64,000 nucleotides of DNA from Iris pallida (Eukaryota > Streptophyta > Magnoliopsida > Asparagales > Iridaceae): the NCBI GenBank assembly GCA_029216955.1, contig JANAVB010004060.1, positions 132,149 to 196,148 of the forward strand. Reading direction: 5' to 3'. A program made the translations under genes and the position numbers. Within the stretch, counting starts at the first letter, position 1. Every line of letters starts with the position of its first letter. Below, piece by piece: positions 48,901-55,300 of this stretch. Under the pieces are notes generated by a model, which did not search any database, was not told where the DNA came from, and was given only the letters and a program-made list of their open reading frames with translations.

Positions 48901-50395
48901 CGTCTTCATCATGTTCATGTTGCTGCACAATTGACTGATCCTCACCAAGGCTCTTTTTTGACCTTTGTTTCAACCTATGTTGCATGGACACTTCCTGAGA
49001 GGAATGTATCCGTGCACGTATACATATATCACACATATCTAACACGACACTTTCTCGAAACTCATATTTGATCTGGCTTGTCTATGTCTAGTCTCCAAAG
49101 ACATAAAACATGGTTTTAGTGATTTTGCATAGTCGTGATCGTGCCAAACATATTTCATATATGAAAAAAATTCTTTGTATCAAATCCTTTCTAGAACTTT
49201 TGGATCTAGTTACTCCAAAAACCATGCCTAAAATTAAATATTATTAAGATACAATGAGTCAACTATGTATATAGATATGTATTTATGTGTAAATAACCGC
49301 ATTCATGCTTATATCCTTAGGTTTATAGAAAGGTCGTATTTTAAATCCATATCGCGTCCACATCCAAACTCGTGTCAATGTGCATGCTACTTAGGTACCA
49401 AAAATTTGTCTCCAAGATGTTCTTACTTGACATATACGCACTAGCTCAGGAGAGTGTAATAGAGTATTACTTAGAAGCCAAAAACTCCTAGAAGGTCAAT
49501 GAATCTCAATAATAACCTCGATTCGGCAGTTCTTACTTGGGAGCTCATTGGGAGCTCGCTTCCCCGATAATGGGAGCTCGTTTCTCCGGCGACGGGAGCG
49601 CGTTTCTCCGACGACATGAGCGCTTTCCATAATATGACCATAATTTTAAAAGAGCATAAATTTTGGAAAAAAAGTTAGAAGATTTTTAATACGCGTTTAT
49701 CAAAGTATCAAGAAACTAAATATTATTTACCTTGACATCATGAAAAAACAGCATACGAATGATCTCTCTGTAACTTTGAACTGAACTTTATAAATTCTAA
49801 TAAATATTAAGATATTTAAAAGTTTTGATAACAATAAGTAATTAAAATATTTTTTTTTATTAGCGCACGCTCCTAATTTTATACTCTTCTGAGTAGTAGC
49901 GTTCCTCCGCTCCCGCCCCCGCTTCCGGCTTCTAAAGGAGTATTATGCATCTCTTTTTATTTCCTTATTGGGCAGTCTCCTTTAGTCTCATATTGGTTAA
50001 TGTATTATGGGATCCTCGATCCTCATAAATAAAATAGGGGGACTCCATACCCCCTCAATAAAGTATATACCATTTTTCTCTCTTCCACTATTCTACACCG
50101 ATAACTAAATGGTTATGTGAGTGCGTAGTGATATCTATGAAGCACTGTTGATGCGAGACATACTTCACAACACATATACAGAACAAAACCTCCACCAAGA
50201 ATAAATCCTTTGTAGTAATGTTTTAGGGTTGGCTACTTTAATCCTTTATAGTGGTTTTTTTGTATTTATTTTATTTTATTTCTAAGTCCCTCTTTTGTTT
50301 GGTCTAATTATTCTGCACTGTACTTTCAGATTCTGCAGAATATAGTTAACAAGGCTGCAGACACGACTCGTTCAAGAACTCTAAGTACAAAAGAG
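13601..50395 (+). CDS. TAF2: TAF2, TFIID subunit 2 (5' part, exons 1-11 joined)
   Basis: TAF2 is a subunit of the nuclear general factor TFIID, which binds core promoters and starts RNA polymerase II assembly. Eleven GT-AG exons join in frame (110, 361, 152, 67, 200, 154, 85, 92, 126, 54 and 66 nt), giving 489 codons. The N-terminus [17 protein letters not shown], then [18 protein letters not shown], and the order of later blocks follow plant TAF2. Residues about 20-490 form the M1-aminopeptidase-like region. The motif equivalent to GAMEN is GASMC (329-333), and the zinc motif equivalent to HExxH is YALAR (358-362), followed by QWFG and by D381 where the third ligand would be. It is therefore a non-catalytic fold, as known for TAF2. 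Full plant TAF2 is over 1300 residues, so about two thirds lie beyond the window. Intron lengths are strikingly bimodal. Confidence 0.95.
14560..15760. repeat. Diverged direct repeat pair (14.56-14.83 and 15.45-15.76 kb)
   Basis: The two blocks share gagaaacccaat, ggtggctatcca, atagaaa-ccctaaccct and aaacaactaactaaactta in the same order, with many substitutions. They may be the LTRs or internal duplication of an old element about 1.2 kb long. The sequence between has no recognisable coding domain. Confidence 0.5.
15785..16990 (-). mobile_element. TRIM-like LTR cluster (four LTR-like units)
   Basis: Four related units begin near 15800, 16470, 16718 and 16910. They share aaaactctagagtt-type starts, gaggtt/gggttaag stretches, a middle block ggattca-gttagcgctat, and, in two units, a distal gatacca/gatacct block. 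The complement of gataccatgttaaag resembles the tRNA-iMet primer site aacatggtatc that follows plant LTRs. Short LTR-like units without coding sequence suggest a TRIM element on the minus strand, amplified in tandem. A hAT MITE interrupts unit 1-2. Confidence 0.5.
16012..16464. mobile_element. hAT-type MITE, CGGTATCGG family, copy 1
   Basis: 453 bp with ends catttttgcggtatc and gatactgcgaacctta, motif-repeat termini (ccgatacc/gatccgatac) and an AT-rich core. The 8-bp flanks aaaaaaac (16004-16011) and acaaaaac (16465-16472) agree at 7 of 8 positions, as expected for an aged hAT target duplication. An inverted second copy is at 35684-36128. Confidence 0.8.
16992..17610 (-). repeat. 3' LTR of the minus-strand element
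   Basis: Left copy of the direct repeat. It starts tgatggatctctttcccaat on the plus strand and ends actgagtca. It is flanked on the left by ttatt, one half of the target duplication. Confidence 0.85.
19633..20042. mobile_element. hAT-type MITE, taggcgg family, copy 1
   Basis: 410 bp. The ends are caaggttataaatggcgg and cgccatttagaacgctg, with gcctaggcg-type motif repeats at both termini and an AT-rich core around cataatatgcatattt. The 8-bp flanks are tatttgaa (19625-19632) and tatctgaa (20043-20050), one mismatch. A same-orientation copy is at 45286-45702. Confidence 0.88.
21060..21215. mobile_element. One-ended MITE-like fragment (gtcgactagg motifs)
   Basis: Begins with agtgttttaaaaatccg, like the other hAT-type ends in this window, and continues into gactagg/agtcgac-type motif repeats. 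The AT-rich core and opposite end are not found, so this looks like a broken copy of a fifth family. Confidence 0.45.
21932..21986. repeat. (GC)n-(CA)n-(TA)n compound microsatellite
   Basis: gcgcgcgcgcatac, then a CA run and a TA run, ending at about 21986. Confidence 0.9.
22185..22335. repeat. Tandem cctcagggggaatatgcctc repeats
   Basis: Four copies of aacctcagggggaatatgcc-type units, two of them preceded by tcctctgttgctcgaag. They lie directly upstream of the LINE fragment. Confidence 0.8.
23217..24038 (+). pseudogene. LINE reverse transcriptase, longest open segment
   Basis: 273 codons covering the RT core: [11 protein letters not shown], then [50 protein letters not shown] and [11 protein letters not shown]. 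The usual GLRQGDP motif reads GLRQWDP, changing a conserved Gly, and the segment ends in a stop soon after the catalytic box. It cannot make an active polyprotein. Confidence 0.9.
24696..25227. mobile_element. hAT-type MITE, gggtcggg family, nested in LINE
   Basis: 532 bp with perfect 12-bp inverted ends (taggggtgggca / tgcccaccccta) and a perfect 8-bp duplication gttgcgat at 24688-24695 and 25228-25235. The ends are built of gggtcggg/cccgaccc and ggacccgg motif repeats, and the core is AT-rich. Removing the element and one duplication restores the LINE reading frame (DPWVEL then RSLLEILG), proving a clean insertion. Confidence 0.96.
25990..27065 (+). mobile_element. L1-type LINE, second 5'-truncated copy
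   Basis: Carries only the region after the RT and the zf-RVT tail ([14 protein letters not shown], then [18 protein letters not shown]). The main open segment is 26079-26795, with a frameshift near 26770. The 3' end has an AATAAA-type signal at about 27033, then ccaaaaaaataatatata, a short poly(A) passing into ATAT. It belongs to the same family as the copy just upstream but is a separate insertion or duplication. Confidence 0.85.
27192..27825 (-). repeat. 5' LTR of the minus-strand element
   Basis: Right copy of the direct repeat, followed on the right by the target duplication ttatt at 27826-27830. The adjacent interior at 27177-27191 carries the decayed primer-binding site. Confidence 0.82.
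28099..28412. mobile_element. Tourist-type (PIF/Harbinger) MITE
   Basis: 314 bp with imperfect inverted ends ggccacatttggttcgcgga and tccgcgaaccaaacggggcc. The 3-bp flanks are ttg (28096-28098) and tta (28413-28415), the TTA target with one change. The interior is rich in aaaggaa/ttccttt words. It ends 62 bp before TAF2 exon 2. Confidence 0.85.
28475..28835 (+). CDS. TAF2: TAF2 exon 2
   Basis: Acceptor gcatcgcaag, donor gttctt. It completes the split Gly codon and encodes [35 protein letters not shown] and a polar, low-conservation linker up to NGYSHPEDK. In plant TAF2 the Gly is usually followed by Tyr rather than His. The exon ends in phase 0. Confidence 0.93.
28942..29093 (+). CDS. TAF2: TAF2 exon 3
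   Basis: Acceptor ggtatcag after a 106-bp intron, donor gtaggt. It encodes [19 protein letters not shown], then [20 protein letters not shown], the conserved end of the N-terminal M1-like domain (RRACCWFPC resembles the RRWFPC-type motif). Confidence 0.95.
29184..29250 (+). CDS. TAF2: TAF2 exon 4
   Basis: Acceptor cttctccag, donor gtatgt. It encodes [20 protein letters not shown] and YQ after completing a split Pro codon. The upstream intron is 90 bp and the downstream one is 11.6 kb. Confidence 0.95.
29800..30090 (+). mobile_element. TRIM-like element remnant
   Basis: Two short related blocks (aaatatataactctcaatctt and aaatatataatcctcgaccc) flank a segment with aacatggtactagagcaacc at about 29871, close to the tRNA-iMet primer site motif tggtatcagagc. 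It resembles the intron 1 TRIM-like cluster, in the opposite orientation. Confidence 0.5.
30658..30733. repeat. Perfect 38-bp tandem duplication
   Basis: Copies 30658-30695 and 30696-30733 are identical and include the near-palindrome gagtctagactaag. Confidence 0.95.
30869..31538 (+). repeat. Copia 5' LTR
   Basis: Begins tgttggattctag and ends ttcttaaca. It shares ordered blocks with the 3' LTR, including aaagtggtgctaggtgtgag and cccatcaacaaactctttct. A promoter-like tttataaatacc lies near 31289. Confidence 0.92.
31565..32540 (+). pseudogene. Copia gag with duplicated zinc-knuckle segment
   Basis: It opens with [17 protein letters not shown] and the [14 protein letters not shown] motif of copia gag. 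A frameshift between 31770 and 31840 moves the frame. The region ahead of the CCHC knuckle is present twice as a 118-bp tandem duplication (32185-32302 and 32303-32420). Because 118 is not divisible by three this adds another frameshift. The remaining knuckle [14 protein letters not shown] has Tyr where the zinc-binding His is expected. Confidence 0.82.
32800..35330 (+). pseudogene. Copia pol remnants (integrase, RT, RNase H)
   Basis: Fragments occur in order: a GAG-pre-integrase-like block ([20 protein letters not shown], 32910-32970); an integrase core ([20 protein letters not shown], then [14 protein letters not shown]); RT start near 33925 ([16 protein letters not shown] and later); the RT box YVDDM; and RNase H with YMDASW. 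Stops and small indels break every segment, and the 34080-34600 part appears deleted in places. Confidence 0.88.
35684..36128. mobile_element. hAT-type MITE, CGGTATCGG family, copy 2 (inverted)
   Basis: 445 bp, reverse-complement of the intron 1 copy at 16012-16464 over its length. The ends are caaggttcgaactatcgg and cgatactgcaaactatg. The flanks gtaatggg and ttaatttg agree at 5 of 8 positions only, so the target duplication is weak here. It is nested between copia pol and the 3' LTR. Confidence 0.8.
36321..36989 (+). repeat. Copia 3' LTR
   Basis: Begins tgttgagaattctag after the purine tract and ends ctctagca. It is followed by tgcta. Confidence 0.92.
37512..37754 (-). pseudogene. Unidentified protein-like fragment
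   Basis: An 80-codon open frame on the minus strand with a composition unlike random AT-rich intron ([20 protein letters not shown], then [15 protein letters not shown]). I cannot place it in a family. It could be a captured or processed gene fragment or chance; there is no start context, splice site or neighbour that supports expression. Confidence 0.2.
39202..39692. mobile_element. hAT-type MITE, gaagcc family, copy 1
   Basis: 491 bp with inverted ends cttagaagccagaa and ttctggcttctaag, and a perfect 8-bp target duplication atttggac (39194-39201 and 39693-39700). The ends are GC-rich (ggaagcggggg; gagctcccgtc), the core AT-rich. The copy in intron 10 is inverted relative to this one. Confidence 0.93.
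40811..41010 (+). CDS. TAF2: TAF2 exon 5
   Basis: Acceptor cttttgcag, donor gtctga. It encodes [20 protein letters not shown], then [16 protein letters not shown] and GFFHSAF, which lead from the N-terminal domain into the catalytic-like domain. It ends in phase 2; the last codon is completed as Ser by exon 6. Confidence 0.95.
41140..41293 (+). CDS. TAF2: TAF2 exon 6
   Basis: Acceptor ggttccacag after a 129-bp intron, donor gtcggt. It encodes [19 protein letters not shown], then [25 protein letters not shown] stands where M1 aminopeptidases have GAMEN. Confidence 0.95.
41294..43260 (+). other. TAF2: TAF2 intron 6 (2.0 kb)
   Basis: No transposon termini were recognised. A short tandem array of catcagtgtacagcacatgc-like units lies at 42405-42505. 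The acceptor gttaactag has almost no pyrimidine tract, and a stronger cttttgcag lies 40 bp upstream at 43212-43220. Confidence 0.75.
43261..43345 (+). CDS. TAF2: TAF2 exon 7 (degenerate zinc motif)
   Basis: Encodes [20 protein letters not shown] and [13 protein letters not shown] replaces the HExxH of active M1 peptidases while the following QWFG is kept. It ends with the first base of the next codon, followed by donor gtatgc. Confidence 0.95.
43433..43524 (+). CDS. TAF2: TAF2 exon 8
   Basis: Follows an 87-bp intron with acceptor gtttatag. It encodes [20 protein letters not shown] and [16 protein letters not shown] corresponds to the WLNEG-type motif that carries the third zinc ligand; here the position is Asp381. 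Donor gtttgt. Confidence 0.95.
45165..45258. mobile_element. Partial taggcgg MITE fragment
   Basis: Carries ccataatgcttgcaaa and ggccaaaacatcttgttagg, then the ccgcctaggcgccc block, matching the middle of the full copy at 45286-45702. It lies just upstream in the same orientation. Both ends are missing. Confidence 0.75.
45286..45702. mobile_element. hAT-type MITE, taggcgg family, copy 2
   Basis: 417 bp with ends caaggttctaaacgg and cgtcatttagaacactg, and a perfect 8-bp duplication acttgagt at 45278-45285 and 45703-45710. Same orientation as the intron 1 copy, with high similarity across the core. Confidence 0.94.
46032..46157 (+). CDS. TAF2: TAF2 exon 9
   Basis: Acceptor caatgtag, donor gtgagt, 42 codons in phase 0. 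It encodes [18 protein letters not shown], then [17 protein letters not shown], a plant-typical insert with a CxxC pair. Confidence 0.94.
46269..46322 (+). CDS. TAF2: TAF2 exon 10
   Basis: A micro-exon of 18 codons, [18 protein letters not shown], between acceptor ttttaacag and donor gtgggt, after a 111-bp intron. Perfectly in phase with its neighbours. Confidence 0.94.
48070..48127. repeat. (TA)n expansion inside copia RT remnant
   Basis: An imperfect TA tract interrupts the RT region between [13 protein letters not shown] and [13 protein letters not shown] sequence, where copia normally has a short linker. Confidence 0.9.
49470..49937. mobile_element. hAT-type MITE, gaagcc family, copy 2 (inverted)
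   Basis: 468 bp, reverse-complement of 39202-39692. The ends are cttagaagccaaaa and ccggcttctaaag, with a perfect 8-bp duplication gagtatta at 49462-49469 and 49938-49945. Removing it restores the copia LTR start by comparison with 46667. Confidence 0.93.
50330..50395 (+). CDS. TAF2: TAF2 exon 11 (last in window)
   Basis: Acceptor tactttcag, donor gttagt. It encodes [20 protein letters not shown] and KE, 22 codons in phase 0. The next expected block of plant TAF2 was not found in the remaining 13.6 kb. Confidence 0.93.
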
Positions 50396-51130
50396 GTTAG
50401 TAGGTTCGGCATGATTTTCTTCTTAATTATGTTTTGCCCTATTTCTTATTCAGCAAATGGCATTTCCGAAAAATGTTCAGTGGGATTGGTGGAGCTTTCC
50501 TACATTATACTTGTTTCGTGGTCTTTTGGTGGAATTTTCTTCTGTATATGTAGTAAAGTCTGGTTGCGAGTCATTTCCTAATTGTGTATGATATTAGCAT
50601 CGTCTTTACGTATTACTTACCCAAACCTTGCTATACGAAATTTGCACTATATTTAGTTTCACATTGCTTTCTCGAACTAGCATCTTCTACAAGGCATTAA
50701 TAGATGTCCTTTTTTGAGTAAGCGACTTTCACAACAGTACTAATATATGAAACTCCATGTAATGCAGTATTTTTGCTTTTTGTTTGGCTTTCATCACTTC
50801 AACAAGTCTATATGGCCAAAACATCTTCAACTTTCATCAGAGTTGCAATGGAATAACTCATACAATATTATTGAATAGAAGGTCCCTGAATTTCAGAACT
50901 TAGCCAGCTTGACAGTGATATGACGATGTCAAAAGTAGGGGCGGAGTTTACCCGACTTCCGGAATCAAACTGATGTAAATCTATATCTTTTTTTTCTTCC
51001 TAAAATGATGTGGTTTTCTTCTGGAGTATATACGAGTATCTATGTTATTCTATTCTAAGTTGTTAGTATTGTACGATAGCATACGATATATTACCATTTC
51101 GTTAAGTATCAGTTGATTTTATACGATATA

Positions 51131-51405
51131 GAAAAGGAGAAAGGGAGAGGGAACAGGTGGGGGAGGGGGAGGGGGAGGGGGAGGGGGAAGAGTTGGTCGT
51201 CATGAGTTTAGGATGAAAAAGAATGTATGAGAGGAGAAATGGAGTAGGTGGAGGAAAAAGGAAAAAGAGGAGTTAGAGTGGAGGTAGAGGTAGAAGTGGA
51301 AGTGGTGGCAGGTGACTGATAATGCAGGAAAAATGGAGAAGATGGGATCAAGGTGGAGGAGATGAAGGAGGGAGAGAAGAAGGATGGAGGAAGAAGATGA
51401 GGGTA
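51131..51405. repeat. Purine-rich tract with (GGGGGA)n
   Basis: Nearly all purines on the plus strand for about 270 bp, with five consecutive gggggag-type units at 51158-51187 that could form a G-quadruplex or triplex. Confidence 0.85.
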
Positions 51406-52059
51406 GAACGGTATTTTTATATTATTAATTAAAAGTTTTAGTTACTTTTTGACTAACTCAGAACAAGAGTTAGGGGAATTATTTAATATATGGTAGAATT
51501 GAGGAATTTATATGCAAACCCAAAGTAAAATCAGATATTGACATTGCCTTCTTGCATGTGTTGTCATGTCCCAAGATTTATCACTACAAGCCCTGGGCAT
51601 GAGCTGTGATGGTACGATATATTCAATATAGTCTTAATCTATTAAGCATTATCTTGACACCTGGGATACTCCCAAACATTTTGCAAGTGTCAATCCACCA
51701 GGTTAGACATGAAATCATAGGAAACAATCCATGTAAAATAATTACATTTTGAATTTCCCACAAGTTAAAGTTTTGGAAACTATATACAGCAGCATAATAG
51801 CATCAACTGTCTGTAAAGTCTAGCTATGCCAATAGTTTATTCCAAGCTTCCTATGTCCTTGACTGCCAATCACACTCGCTATCCTGAAAAGGTGAATTGA
51901 GCCTTTGGGTCGTGAATTGCAGGACTCTGTAAGTAATATGTCCTAGAGAACTCAAGCTCCATGAAGCAGACTAAAATTAACATCTTACATTTTAAAGAAC
52001 TCAAGCTCCATGAATTGAGCCTTTGGTTAATATTATGCTTTTACATGTGCAATGTAGAC

Positions 52060-52302
52060 CATAGATGCTTCCGTAAGGAGGAGTAATAATATAGCGGTTA
52101 GTGGAGAGCCGCTAGGATTAGAGGTAGGCTTAGATGAACATGGTTATACGGTTTTTGTTACCGTTGCAGAGGAAATGGCACCTTAATATATATATTTTGG
52201 AACTAGGTAAATTGTTTCTGGAATCGCTCCCACTGGGATTCGAACTCGTGACCACTAGGGCCGCATGCATCTCTCTTAACCACTAGGCTAGAGGTCATCT
52301 GC
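52060..52302 (-). mobile_element. tRNA-derived SINE
   Basis: On the minus strand the head reads tagcctagtggttaagag (52290-52273), an A-box-like pol III element, followed 26 bp later by gagttcgaatcc (52247-52236), a B-box. A tRNA-unrelated body runs down to about 52060. It lies directly before the TA/TG microsatellite and LINE A. The 3' boundary and tail are uncertain. Confidence 0.75.

Positions 52303-52345
<43 letters not shown>
52303..52345. repeat. (TA)n(TG)n microsatellite
   Basis: Joins the SINE head to the start of LINE A. Confidence 0.95.
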
Positions 52346-52346
52346 C

Positions 52347-55300
52347 AGGAGGAAAGGAGGGTAACGTTCAGACCTCCTTGAGGCCACGTATCCCCTCTGA
52401 TAGGAGGACAGGGGAGGGGATGAGACCGCGGAAATCGTGAATGCATCTGGGATCCCCTTCTGGGGGGCGTCTGGTGGTGGCGGGAGAACAGCTGGGTGGC
52501 GACCTAAACTGGCTGTGGCGGATAAAGGGAAGGACAAGACGGTGGACTTGGGAGGTCAGGGGGCTAGGCCTCCTCCAACATCGACCTCCTAGCGGGCTCA
52601 GGGGGCAATCCCACGTCCTGTGGGCAAGTCGTGGGTGGACATATGTAAGCCTGGGGGGTCGAAAAGCCCCACTACCATGGAGTTTGTCCTCCCTAAGAGT
52701 GGGAAGTGGTTTCAGGGCCACGTTCCCTGCGGAGGAGATTGCTCAGGTGACGGCCTTCTGGGAGAATACGTTGGTCCTCTTATGTTCTGGGGAACAAACT
52801 CTTCTATGGGCAGATACGGGTGTATGCGGCGCGGGTATGGCAGCCGAAGGGGAGCATGGAGTTCTTTGCTAGGGAGAACGGCTTCTTCTACGTGAAGTTC
52901 GGATTAGCAGACGATGTTACCAGAATCCTCCAGGGGGCCGTGGACGTTCGACATGAGGCTTATTATTCTGAAAGAGTGGGCTGTGGACCTGAAATGTGAG
53001 AAGGAAGTCCTCAATGCTATCCCGGTCTGGATCCGCTTTCCGGAGTTTCCGGTGCGATATTGAAGCATTCCATTGCTCATGAGACTGACTAGTCTGGTGG
53101 GCAGGCCGATTAAGGCAGATGATACTACAGTCTTCCGTTCGAGGCTGTTGTATGCGAGGATGTTCGTAGAGATCCGGGCTGGGGGGAGCTGCCGAGCATA
53201 GTAGAGTATGAGGTTCCTTCGGGTGAGGTCCTATCTTAGAGAGTGGAGTACGAATGGGTTCCCCCTACCTGTTCACTTTGTGCCTGCTTCGGGCACCTTG
53301 ATAGTTCATGTCCGTCTGGAGGACTGCAGAGGGGGTCTGCCACGGCTACTACTGATACACCTGGCACCCCTCGGGTGATGGCGTCTACACCCGGGGATAA
53401 CATAGAGGGAGCTTATGCGGGAGGGAGACCAACCAATGGAGGAGGCTAGGAGTCAGAGCCTACCTATCTTGCCTGCGGTCTCCTCCTGGTGGCGCTATGG
53501 TCGTCTTCGGCGCAGAGGAGCATGGTCACCAGAGGCATGGTGACTTCGGAAATAGCGGGGAGTGGAGTTGGTGGATCGGCTAGTGAGCAAGTTTACAATA
53601 GGAAGAGGCGTGCGGGCCCTCTGCGGGATGGTCCCCCTAGGCGGGGGGGGGGGGTCACTCTCCTGTTACGGAGAGGAGCTTTGTGTTGACAATCCAGCCT
53701 GGGCCCTGATGCTTACTCAGTTTTCCATCCAGCATGTCCCGACTGTTGAGGTGGAGGAGGATATACAGAGACGGAAGTGGTACCTCCCCCGGGTACCAGT
53801 TCAGGTGACTTACAGGGGGACCCCTCACTTAATAATTAATGACGATTATAGCCTGGAATGTGAGGGGTGCGTGCTCACTAGGGATGGAGGGAGATTTGTG
53901 GAGTTCTACACAGGAAGAAATGTAATATCTCTGTTCTGCTGGAAACTAAGATTAAAGGGGATAAGACTCTTGCCCGTCGGACACCCAATTATTGGGACTA
54001 GATACACAATTTGGCTATCTGCGACATAGCGAGATTTGGGTCAGATGGAGCTTGAAGTGTTGGGATGGGGACTTGATGATGTCGGAGCAGCTGATTGCTA
54101 TCGTTTTCACGAACAAAGGTGGCTTTCGGTTCTTATTGAGCGGTTTACGGCTACAATGACAGGAGACGTCGGGAGGCCTTATGAGTGACATTGCTAGAGT
54201 GGCGACCGCTGCTGCTTCCTCTCACCTCCCTCTCCTTCTGATGGGTGATTTAAATGCTCTTCTGCACAGAGGGGAGAAGATGGGTGGCAGACCGGTTCCA
54301 GATTCGATCTTACATGATTTCAGATTTGCCGTCTCTAGTCGGGCCTTCAGAGTCTATTGCGCTCGGGTATATCTGCACCTGGCACAACAAAGCAGTCAGG
54401 AACATGGTTGCTTATCAGTTGGATAGGGCCCTGGGCAACGGGAGTGGTTCCGCCGCTTCCCTCGTTCTATGGCTGAGGGGTTGGCCGCGGGACGAGTGAT
54501 CATTCTCCTATCAGGGTTGGATTAACTTCAGCCCCTCGGTGCGGTCTCGTCCCTTCCGGTACAACAACAGCTGGTTTCTCTCAGAGGGTTACTCAGAGGC
54601 GATTACGGAGGGTGTTGCTCATCAGGTTGTGGGGACCGCTCAGTATCAGATGGTTCACCGACTCAAGTACACGAAGAAGGCGCTACGGACTTGAGTGAAG
54701 AGTTTCCCCAAGTCCTCTCTTGAAGATAAGGAGGCTATTCTTCGAGCCATCCAGCATTCCATGCAATCTGACATGTTAAATGGGGACCTTGCGGCTAGAG
54801 AGAATGAGCTGATTGGAGAAGTCAATACTCTGCGGCTTCAGAAGGAGATTAGTGCGACTCAGCGCGCTAAATGCTCCTGGCTTAAGAATGGCGACCGATG
54901 TACCAAGTTCTTCTATGATGTCATTCGCACCAGACAGCATCGGAACACCATCTTTCAGCTTCTTGATACCGAGGGTAATTTGATCGGGGAGCCGTCCAAG
55001 ATCTCAGGAGAGGCTGTCAGGTACTACTCTGAGTTATACTTTCAGACTGACTATCTATCTGTTTCCAGATGTAGTCAAGAAGAGATTAGTGACTCCATAT
55101 GGGAATAGCCTCTTGCTTGCCCCGGTCACTATGGAGGAGGTGGAGGCCATTATCAAGAAAGCAGACCCCAATAAAGTCCCAGGCCTGGATGGATTTAGCA
55201 GTGGATTCTACAAACGCCATTGGGATATTCTGAAGGTCCCGGTTCTCGAGGCGATCCAGGAGTTCTTCTCTGAGGGAAAGCTGCTGAAGGAACTGAACCA

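Larger units (their letters stand above)
46667..50110 (+). mobile_element. Old Ty1/copia element, heavily decayed
   Basis: The LTRs begin tgtaagagagtattatgcat (46667) and tgtaatagagtatta (49455); the second is split by a MITE and continues gagtattatgcatctcttt at 49938. A purine stretch caggagag precedes the 3' LTR, and a decayed primer site (gagtatcatagcaagcc) follows the 5' LTR near 46945. Between them are copia pol scraps: an integrase end ([16 protein letters not shown]), RT pieces ([43 protein letters not shown] near 48327) and a later part near 48480-48760. Gag is absent. The right boundary is approximate. Confidence 0.82.
46323..50329 (+). other. TAF2: TAF2 intron 10 (4.0 kb)
   Basis: Almost entirely filled by a decayed copia element in sense orientation (46667 to about 50110) with a MITE inside its 3' LTR. 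Acceptor tactttcag. Confidence 0.85.
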
